Below are positions 1-5,352 of a DNA stretch of 7,262 nucleotides, in pieces. Source of the stretch: Anaerolineaceae bacterium. GTDB lineage: Bacteria > Chloroflexota > Anaerolineae > Anaerolineales > Anaerolineaceae. A program made the position numbers and the translations under genes. The notes under the pieces are model-generated. The model was not told the origin of the DNA. It did no database searches and saw only the letters and a program-made list of their open reading frames with translations. Location: positions 1-7,262 of the forward strand of contig PMIV01000208.1 of assembly GCA_003158355.1 (NCBI GenBank), read 5' to 3'. How positions within the stretch are numbered: position 1 is the stretch's first letter; each line of letters begins with the position of its first letter.

Positions 1-311
1 GTTACGATCGCATCTGCTTTCATATGCTCTGCATCCAAAGGCCTTGGAGAATGCGTACAAGCCACTTCGGTGCCGTGAACCTGCCAGACATCAAAGATCG
101 ATTCAACAGGCCGTTGAAGGGCATCAAACACCTTTTGGCGATTTTCAACCACATGAGAGCGTTCATCCCCTACCGTTCCCCCTTGGTTGAGCGAATTCCA
201 CGGAACCGGGCTTACTCCGCCTTTGCGGGTAAATAATCCATGAGTCACAATCTGAGCATCGAAAGATTCGAATTGAAAATATTCGAGTCCATTTTTTTTT
301 ATTGAGATCAT
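1..311 (-). CDS. pgeF: PgeF/YfiH-family protein (DUF152, laccase-domain fold), 5' part only
   Basis: The first 103 codons are present and the gene runs off the left edge. The visible protein has the N-terminal hallmarks of the YfiH/DUF152 family: THGLFTRKGGVS (about residues 23-34), a SLN segment (40-42), VGD followed by a VxENR motif (47-58), QVHG (77-80) and ADAIVT (99-104). In this family the His of QVHG (H79) is a zinc ligand; the other metal-site residues would lie beyond the edge. Family members are cytoplasmic enzymes reported to act on purine nucleosides (phosphorolysis, deamination) and, in E. coli, to edit wrongly built peptidoglycan precursors. The ATG at 311..309 overlaps the TGA of the upstream DUF2085 gene (ATGA), and an AAAGGA motif just before it lies inside that gene, which suggests translational coupling. 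Codons 4-7 run through nine consecutive A residues, and only this tract length keeps the frame open. Family assignment is firm; the exact substrate is not shown here. Confidence 0.93.
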   Translation of the reverse strand, partial: MISIKKNGLEYFQFESFDAQIVTHGLFTRKGGVSPVPWNSLNQGGTVGDERSHVVENRQKVFDALQRPVESIFDVWQVHGTEVACTHSPRPLDAEHMKADAIV

Positions 312-1309
312 TGGTCCTTTTCTTTTTGCATCATTCTTTTCTTGATCGTCAATTTTCTAGCCAGACCGGTGCGGACATCCAACATGCTCTCTTCCATGAC
401 CGGATATACATACCAGGCGGTTACCAGACCAAATAATGCGCCCGTAATGGTTCTGAGTAAAGGGGTACTTTCGCGGATCGGGAACCAGGCGGGCCAATTT
501 CCACCCAGGCTGAACAGCTGGGACCCACCATCCAGACCGATGGGGATAATTGCCAGGATCACCCACCAGTACCATGGGATTGATTTTAATTTCTTCCCGG
601 TCAATTGAAAGAGAATCCCCGCAATAATTAATGCGCCGTAAATTGCCAAATCTCGCTCGCAAATAGCTACTTTAAATCCAAGAAGGTCATTACCTTCAAA
701 TGAACGCGCATAGGTTGTGTCGACTGCAGATTTACCCGTGACTTCTTCGTAGGTAAGCATATTAGGAATATTGGCCAATTGCCTTGGGTAATAAGCTTGC
801 TCCCCATAAAAGAAATAGGAGCGAAATGACAATTGGTGGCAGAAGATACTATAAACGCTGTATATTATGTGCGCGGATGTCTTGTGATTCTCTTTCATCA
901 AGACCGGAGCCAGAAGGGGAAAACCGATGAAAAACACCAGTACTGCGGTGATGAACCAGACATAATTATTTGCTAGCCAGTACGAAAACCGCTCCAAACC
1001 TGAAATTTTAGTAGCTTCACTGGCCTTGCTTATCACCTGCGGCGAATTCTCCAGATGGCTGGCCTGGCTGTCCTGGTAAGCTCGCACAGCAATGCGAATA
1101 TCGATATCCTCAAACGGAAAATGCAACCGGTAGGGGCCTATTTGGATCGATGAGGCGGATTCTTGTAATCGATCAATTAAGTCCTGGTTTTCATCCAGGC
1201 AGATATCGATCAGGGAAAAACCTAGTTCTTTGCCTAAATTTTCTAAATGTTCCTGAATTTTTCCTTCGGGATCGTCCAATTTACGATAATAATAAGTAAT
1301 TATTGTCAT
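308..1309 (-). CDS. DUF2085 membrane protein with a cysteine-poor thioredoxin-like N-terminal domain
   Basis: This is a 333-residue protein in two parts. Residues 1-80 follow a glutaredoxin/thioredoxin-like pattern (beta strand TIITYYY, helix to about 29, strand FSLIDIC, helix, then IGPYRL), but the usual CxxC near the first helix is absent (RKLDDPE in its place) and the only Cys is C37. After a linker (80-110), about five hydrophobic segments follow: roughly 116-138, 147-167, 221-238, 247-266 and 284-304. The DUF2085 signature is complete: CHQLSFRS (157-164), C217-ERDLAIYG, GLDGGSQ (258-264) and RTITGALFG (286-294). DUF2085 proteins are integral membrane proteins without an established function. 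The start follows a TAGGAA ribosome site placed directly after the stop of the upstream ccdA-like gene (9-bp gap), and the 3' end overlaps pgeF by 4 bp. It is therefore an internal operon gene. The domain call is strong; the thioredoxin-like reading of the N-terminus is an inference from pattern alone. Confidence 0.88.
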   Translation of the reverse strand: MTIITYYYRKLDDPEGKIQEHLENLGKELGFSLIDICLDENQDLIDRLQESASSIQIGPYRLHFPFEDIDIRIAVRAYQDSQASHLENSPQVISKASEATKISGLERFSYWLANNYVWFITAVLVFFIGFPLLAPVLMKENHKTSAHIIYSVYSIFCHQLSFRSYFFYGEQAYYPRQLANIPNMLTYEEVTGKSAVDTTYARSFEGNDLLGFKVAICERDLAIYGALIIAGILFQLTGKKLKSIPWYWWVILAIIPIGLDGGSQLFSLGGNWPAWFPIRESTPLLRTITGALFGLVTAWYVYPVMEESMLDVRTGLARKLTIKKRMMQKEKDQ

Positions 1310-1318
1310 AGTTTCCTA

Positions 1319-2011
1319 TCAATAAAGCCATCTGGGTGTTATTTGAGCCAGCCGTGATATCAAACCCAGCATCAATAATACTCCGAATACTGCCAGAAGC
1401 CCTCCGCTGATCTGCTGAATTCTCCTGACCAAATTCGAATTTCGATTGATTTTCTTGAATAACGGCTGCAATCCCAGTGCCGCCCCCAAAAAGGGTAACC
1501 CCATTCCCAAAGAATAAATCAGTAAATACAGAACAGCCTGAAGTTGAGTTACCTGGTTAGAAAGGATGGCGGTTAATATTGCTCCTAAAATTGGGCCAAT
1601 GCAGGGTGACCATCCCGCTGAAAAGAATATTCCCATAAAAAGTGCATTCAGGTAGTGATTATCACTGTCTAGTTTTTGAATCGGTTTCCACTCAAAATCC
1701 AAAAAAGGAATATGAATGATTCCCGCCATCTGCATACCATAAACAAAAATGATCAGTCCACCGATACGTGCGATCCAGGGTTTAACATAAAAAAATATAT
1801 TTCCGATCAAAGTGGAGGTGTAACCAATCGTGATAAAAACAAGGGTAAACCCTAAAATAAAAAACAACCCAGGCAGCAATATTGACTGCTTGCCATTGTT
1901 TGGATTATTTACGCCTAATACTCCCAAATAAATAGGTACCATGGAAAGTACACAGGGCGACAAAAAAGAGATCAAACCCGCCAAAAATACCAAACCCAGA
2001 CTCGCATTCAT
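1319..2011 (-). CDS. ccdA: CcdA-type thiol-disulfide electron-transfer membrane protein
   Basis: This 230-residue, almost wholly hydrophobic protein has about six membrane segments (near 4-26, 44-66, 78-97, 122-149, 156-180 and 198-219). The two family cysteines are both present in their proline-flanked contexts: SPCVLSMVP in segment 1 (C20) and GWSPCIGP in segment 4 (C137). In the CcdA/DsbD-beta family this pair shuttles reducing equivalents from cytoplasmic thioredoxin across the membrane to an exported thiol protein. The length is that of the compact CcdA form, without fused periplasmic domains. No exported thioredoxin-like partner (ResA/TlpA type) is encoded next to it. Instead the upstream neighbour, 15 bp away, is an exported transpeptidase with a catalytic Cys, and the downstream gene has a thioredoxin-like domain lacking CxxC. 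Cytochrome c maturation is the usual role, but nothing here links it to cytochromes. The ribosome site is weak (GTGAG upstream of the ATG), consistent with coupling to the preceding gene. Confidence 0.9.
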   Translation of the reverse strand: MNASLGLVFLAGLISFLSPCVLSMVPIYLGVLGVNNPNNGKQSILLPGLFFILGFTLVFITIGYTSTLIGNIFFYVKPWIARIGGLIIFVYGMQMAGIIHIPFLDFEWKPIQKLDSDNHYLNALFMGIFFSAGWSPCIGPILGAILTAILSNQVTQLQAVLYLLIYSLGMGLPFLGAALGLQPLFKKINRNSNLVRRIQQISGGLLAVFGVLLMLGLISRLAQITPRWLY

Positions 2012-2026
2012 CCAGGTATTCTCACT

Positions 2027-3145
2027 TTAAATCGTGTCTTCCATCACCTGGACGTTTGTAGCACCTGCATATCCGGTTTGTTCAATTTTTCCGGCCTCAT
2101 AAGGAGCTTGCGGTAGACTCCAGCGATAAATGAACTTGGAATCTTCCGGAGTCATGTTCACACAGCCGTGCGACATCCCTTCGCCAAAATTATTATGCCA
2201 GAATGTGGAGTGCAAAGCCACTCCACCTGAGGCAAAAATGCTTGTCCAGCAAACACCAAATAACTCATATCCTGATGCGGCAGTACCTCCCGCCATATGC
2301 ACCGAGATGTATTTAGTAGTGATCACATTGTAAAGACCAACTGGAGTGGCATAAGCCTCGGTTTTTGTACCATCTGAAGTAAATTTGGCACCGGTGGAAA
2401 CCCGGGTGAAGTAAACTTCGCGTTTCCCTTCATAACAAGATACGGTCTGGTGGGTCAGATCAACGATCACTTTTTTATCCATTACATCCGGGCTGATCGG
2501 TGACAATTCATCAGCAGTGACAGGCCGAAATCCCCGGGCATCCGCCCAGAACATATCCCCGGAACTGCCGTGTTTCTCGATCAAATGATACAAGGTGTTG
2601 CCCTGATCATCTTTTTTCAATCCATCTACCCAAAATATCTGGCTGTAATAAAAACGTGGAGTAACGGAAGCAGCGATCCAGTCTTTTAGCAATTGCGCAT
2701 GCGCAGGTGGATTTTCCAAAGTAAGGTCCACATAAGGCACAGTTACTTCAGCCCAAAAACCCTTACTTTCCGTTTGTTGGGGGATTTCAGTGACAGGCGT
2801 ATTTAATATCGCTTGAACCGGTTGCATCTGTATCGCAGGAACGTATCCTTTAGGCGTTTCCACCCATTTCCGATTTGTAGAATTGCTATTAGGAGCAGAT
2901 CCAATGACGTCTCGCAGCCATTCCACCACATTATCTTCATAGAGGTTCCCAACAGTTGAACTATTGGGGTCCGGTTTTGATTTAATATCGGCTGAATGAA
3001 AAACCCTGCCCAACCGTGTTCCTTTTGGAAAATCAGTCACTGCATTTTTCAATGAAAAAATATTCCCTGATCTGGGCATAAAGGCCAGGGCACCTGCGCT
3101 CAATAAGCCTAATTTTAGAAAATCGCGTCGATTTATATTATTCAT
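2027..3145 (-). CDS. Tat-exported L,D-transpeptidase (YkuD domain) with SH3-like N-terminal module
   Basis: This 372-residue exported enzyme begins with a twin-arginine signal: N-RRDFLK at residues 5-11, then a hydrophobic stretch to A21 with a possible AxA cleavage site (19-21). Residues about 42-110 look like a bacterial SH3-like module (GRVFHSADIKSKPDP ... KWVETPKGYVPA), and about 130-215 resembles a second wall-associated module. The YkuD catalytic domain spans about 223-345 and holds the expected active site: H312, twelve residues, then SHGCVN (325-330) with C328 as nucleophile. Enzymes of this family form 3-3 peptidoglycan cross-links or attach proteins to the wall outside the membrane. 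The start is supported by AAGGA at 3158..3154, eight bases upstream of ATG. It lies 36 bp after hutH and 15 bp before the ccdA-like gene. Two further Cys residues (C237, C299) are present, so the thiol state outside the cell may matter. Dependence on Tat rather than Sec suggests folding before export. Confidence 0.93.
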   Translation of the reverse strand: MNNINRRDFLKLGLLSAGALAFMPRSGNIFSLKNAVTDFPKGTRLGRVFHSADIKSKPDPNSSTVGNLYEDNVVEWLRDVIGSAPNSNSTNRKWVETPKGYVPAIQMQPVQAILNTPVTEIPQQTESKGFWAEVTVPYVDLTLENPPAHAQLLKDWIAASVTPRFYYSQIFWVDGLKKDDQGNTLYHLIEKHGSSGDMFWADARGFRPVTADELSPISPDVMDKKVIVDLTHQTVSCYEGKREVYFTRVSTGAKFTSDGTKTEAYATPVGLYNVITTKYISVHMAGGTAASGYELFGVCWTSIFASGGVALHSTFWHNNFGEGMSHGCVNMTPEDSKFIYRWSLPQAPYEAGKIEQTGYAGATNVQVMEDTI

Positions 3146-3153
3146 AAGTCAAA

Positions 3154-3158
3154 TCCTT
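3154..3158 (-). promoter_or_regulatory. Ribosome binding site of the L,D-transpeptidase gene
   Basis: AAGGA lies eight bases before the ATG at 3145, in the 36-bp gap after hutH. It fixes the start just ahead of the twin-arginine motif. No convincing promoter is visible in this short gap, so expression probably depends on read-through from upstream. Confidence 0.6.
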
Positions 3159-3181
3159 ACTTGATATTCACCAATAATATC

Positions 3182-4702
3182 TCACAAATTGTGTTGTTTA
3201 ACAAGTTTTTTTAGTTCATTAATTTCAACACCCCAAAGAGCATCTCCTGGTTGATAGGCAATGTTCTGGCGAATTTTTTTGTACAGATCGGCCGTTCCCT
3301 GTCCCAATTTGCCTGATTGCTGGCGCAAACGTAGATCAACTGCTCTGGAGGCTGTGAATAGCTCAACACTGAGGATATGCTGAACATTTTCAATGATCTG
3401 CATGCAATGTCTGGCCGCCGTCATTGCATTGGCGTTATGGTCTTCTTGCTCTGCCGATGTAGGTAAAGAATGGACAGAATCCGGCGTTGCCAAAGTCTGA
3501 TTTTCCAATACCAGAGAGGCAGCAGTGTATTGCGGCATCATCACACCTGAGTTTAACCCAGCCGACTCGAAAGAGTCAACCAGCATGGGCGGCAATCCCT
3601 GATTTAACTTCCCGTCAGTCAAACGGAATGTCCGCCTTTCCGAAATGGCACCAACTTCAGCCATCGCGATACCCAGAAAATCCATGGCCATTCCAACCGG
3701 TTCGCCGTGAAAATTACCGCCGGAGAGCACTGCATCCTCATCGAATATTAATGGATTATCTGTTGCAGCATTGACCTCGGCTGTAATGACATTTTTCACA
3801 TGATTAAGTGTATCCATGGCAGCGCCAAGGATCTGTGGAGCGCACCTGAGCGAATATGCATCTTGAACCCGGTGTGTGCTGTCAACCAACGTACTTCCCT
3901 TGAATAAATTCCGAATGGCAGCGGCTGTTTCGATTTGACCCTTTTGTCCCCTGGCGATGTGAATTCTTTCGTCAAACGCATCAGAACAACCTACCATTGC
4001 TTCCAGGGATAACGCAGTCGCTTTTTCCGATATATTGATCAAATAGTCTGCTTCATAAACAGACATGGCCGCTATCGCTGCAGAAAAAGTAGCTCCATTA
4101 TTGATCGCCAGACCTTCCTTTGCCCCTAGCTGAATCCGAGGAATCCCGGCTGCAGCCATCGCTGCTTTTCCACTCATTATTTGACCGTCAAACAACGCCT
4201 GGCTTGATTCGGCTTCTAAATCGTTTTGGTCAGTAGAAAAAACAAGGGCTAAATGTGAAAGCTGACACAAGTCTCCGGAAGAACCCAATGACCCCTGGCT
4301 TGGGATAACTGGTGTCACTTCTTGATTCAACATATCCAATAATATTTGTACAACTTCAATTCTCGCACCCGAAAAACCCTGGGCCAGAGTATTTGCCCTC
4401 ACTAACATGGCGGCGCGCACAATTTCGGGATCCAAAGGAGCGCCTGTACCTACTGCGTGGCTTAAAATCAAGTTTCGGCTCAGTTGCTTGCTTTCTTCAG
4501 GTTTGATTTGACGATCAGCGAAAATTCCAAACCCGGTATTAATTCCGTAAACAGGCTTACCGCTTTGAATGATCCGGATCAAGCGCTGGTTGGATTGATT
4601 GATCTTTTGGCTTGCAATTACATCTAATTCAACTCGTTCATGGAATCGGGCTACTTGCACAATTTCTTCAATCGAGAGGGAATTTTTACCTAAACTAATC
4701 AT
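3182..4702 (-). CDS. hutH: Histidine ammonia-lyase family (aromatic amino acid lyase) with Ser-Ser-Gly MIO motif
   Basis: This 506-residue protein (from ATG at 4702) belongs to the MIO-dependent ammonia-lyases, which remove ammonia from histidine to give urocanate. Catalytic residues line up with the well-studied Pseudomonas HAL: Y52 in YGINTGFG, H82 in LSHAVG, the MIO loop at 141-143, Q280, Y283 and R286 in RVQDAYSLRC, and E420 in the QEDH motif. H82 and E420 point to histidine over phenylalanine or tyrosine. Two things are unusual: the MIO tripeptide is Ser-Ser-Gly, not Ala-Ser-Gly, followed by DLCQLSH in place of DLAPLxH; and the usual NGTQ segment reads NNGAT (about 201-205). The longest frame starts at a GTG (4708), but that codon lies inside AGGTGA, a good ribosome site for the ATG at 4702, so the ATG is preferred. 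No hutU, hutI, hutG or ftcD is nearby; the gene sits after smpB and before an envelope gene. Family is certain, substrate probable. Confidence 0.92.
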   Translation of the reverse strand: MISLGKNSLSIEEIVQVARFHERVELDVIASQKINQSNQRLIRIIQSGKPVYGINTGFGIFADRQIKPEESKQLSRNLILSHAVGTGAPLDPEIVRAAMLVRANTLAQGFSGARIEVVQILLDMLNQEVTPVIPSQGSLGSSGDLCQLSHLALVFSTDQNDLEAESSQALFDGQIMSGKAAMAAAGIPRIQLGAKEGLAINNGATFSAAIAAMSVYEADYLINISEKATALSLEAMVGCSDAFDERIHIARGQKGQIETAAAIRNLFKGSTLVDSTHRVQDAYSLRCAPQILGAAMDTLNHVKNVITAEVNAATDNPLIFDEDAVLSGGNFHGEPVGMAMDFLGIAMAEVGAISERRTFRLTDGKLNQGLPPMLVDSFESAGLNSGVMMPQYTAASLVLENQTLATPDSVHSLPTSAEQEDHNANAMTAARHCMQIIENVQHILSVELFTASRAVDLRLRQQSGKLGQGTADLYKKIRQNIAYQPGDALWGVEINELKKLVKQHNL

Positions 4703-4704
4703 TT

Positions 4705-4710
4705 TCACCT
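4705..4710 (-). promoter_or_regulatory. Ribosome binding site that decides the hutH start
   Basis: AGGTGA matches the anti-Shine-Dalgarno complement (the 3' half of AAGGAGGTGA) and sits two bases before ATG 4702. The GTG at 4708 lies within this motif and has no such site of its own. This favours the 506-residue product over 508. Confidence 0.55.
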
Positions 4711-4735
4711 GAATGGATACTGATAATTAAGATCG

Positions 4736-5179
4736 CTAACTTTGATTACGCGAAAGATCCCGCTCAACATCTTTTTTGGCAATTTCCTGCCGCTTATCGT
4801 ACAATTTCTTGCCTTTGGCAATGGCAATATCTAGTTTGGCTCGCCCATCTTTCAAATACATGCGTACAGGTACGACTGTCACCCCTTTTTGGCGAATGGC
4901 ATTCCAAAGTTCGCGAATTTCTTTTTTATGCAATAATAATCGACGGTTTCTTATGGGATCATGGTTGGAGTAACTGGCCGCTTCATAAGGAGCAATATGA
5001 GCCCCAACCAACCAAGCTTCCCGGCCATCCACTTGAATATACGCTTCTTGAAGGCTTACCTGCCCTTCTCTAATCGATTTGATCTCACTCCCCTGCAGAG
5101 AAATCCCAGCCTCAAAATGTTCAAGTAAAAAATATTCAAATTCCGCTTTGCGGTTCTTGGCAACAACTTTCGAATCCAT
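4736..5179 (-). CDS. smpB: SsrA-binding protein SmpB
   Basis: This 147-residue protein is a full-length SmpB, the partner of tmRNA in trans-translation, which rescues ribosomes stalled on mRNAs without a stop codon and tags the product for degradation. Family features appear in order: KNRKAEFEYFLLEHFEAGI (8-26), LQGSEIKSIREGQVSL (28-43), EAWLVGAHIAPY (54-65), NHDPIRNRRLLLHKKEI (72-88), GVTVVPVRMYLKDGRAKL (99-116) and the C-terminal AKGKKLYDKR (121-130), followed by the basic tail that becomes helical in the decoding site. No ssrA gene is visible in the window. No ribosome site precedes the ATG; the likely promoter -10 box ends seven bases before it, so the mRNA may be leaderless. It is the first gene of the downstream block, followed by hutH after 27-33 bp, depending on which hutH start is used. 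Confidence 0.97.
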   Translation of the reverse strand: MDSKVVAKNRKAEFEYFLLEHFEAGISLQGSEIKSIREGQVSLQEAYIQVDGREAWLVGAHIAPYEAASYSNHDPIRNRRLLLHKKEIRELWNAIRQKGVTVVPVRMYLKDGRAKLDIAIAKGKKLYDKRQEIAKKDVERDLSRNQS

Positions 5180-5216
5180 GGGGTTGATTCTAACATAAGT
5201 CTGCTTTGCGGGACAA
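5180..5216 (-). promoter_or_regulatory. Putative sigma70-type promoter for smpB and the following operon
   Basis: Reading on the minus strand, TTGTCC (5216..5211, 4 of 6 to the -35 consensus) is followed after 18 bp by TAGAAT (5192..5187, 5 of 6 to TATAAT). Transcription would begin about 7 bases after the -10 box, that is at or one base before the A of the smpB ATG (5179). The boxes are seen directly; their use as a promoter is inferred. It is the best-placed candidate in the 173-bp gap between the terminator-ended upstream block and smpB. Confidence 0.5.
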
Positions 5217-5305
5217 ATCTTTATATTTGAATTGTATTAATTATTGACTAAATATATGCCTATGCGCATTATACTAAAATATTACTGGGTTCATCTCATT
5301 CACAC

Positions 5306-5340
5306 AAAACAACCCCGAGGATTTAGCTCAAGGTTGTTTT
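5306..5340 (-). terminator. Intrinsic terminator after the uncharacterised 456-residue gene
   Basis: Transcribed leftward, arm AAAACAACCUUGAG (5340..5327) pairs with CUCGGGGUUGUUUU (5319..5306) over 14 bp around a 7-base loop (5326..5320). Two pairs are U.G wobbles. The 3' arm ends in UUUU. The hairpin starts 12 bases after the TAA of the gene. On the plus strand the same sequence forms an outer 9-bp stem interrupted by a CC/AA internal loop and followed by five T, so it could work weakly in both directions, but the perfect pairing is on the minus-strand RNA. Confidence 0.8.
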
Positions 5341-5352
5341 TACTAAAAATAA

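Larger units (their letters stand above)
5180..5352. other. AT-rich intergenic region between the two transcription blocks
   Basis: This is the only sizeable non-coding stretch in the window. From right to left it holds the hairpin terminator of the upstream block (5306..5340), an AT-rich middle with a perfect minus-strand TATAAT (5273..5268) that lacks a good -35 box, an 8-bp palindrome ATGCGCAT (5262..5269) overlapping it, and the smpB promoter candidate (5216..5187). I see no tRNA, tmRNA or convincing small ORF here. Confidence 0.6.

Noticed and set aside
24..236. 70-codon plus-strand open frame at the left edge
   Set aside because: The minus strand here reads clear YfiH-family motifs (TRKGGVS, VxENR, QVHG), so this frame is antisense to pgeF.
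357..662. 101-codon minus-strand open frame inside the DUF2085 gene
   Set aside because: It is another frame of the same strand; the DUF2085 frame has all family motifs and membrane segments, whereas this one has none.
1319..2011. Firm assignment of the CcdA homologue to cytochrome c maturation
   Set aside because: No cytochrome, heme-lyase or exported thioredoxin gene is in the window, so only thiol electron transfer is supported.
3487..3774. 95-codon plus-strand open frame
   Set aside because: It is antisense to the highly conserved central part of HutH, with no ribosome site or known motif.
5180..5352. tmRNA (ssrA) next to smpB
   Set aside because: The gap is only 173 bp, contains a terminator and promoter elements, and shows no tRNA-like acceptor end or tag-peptide frame.
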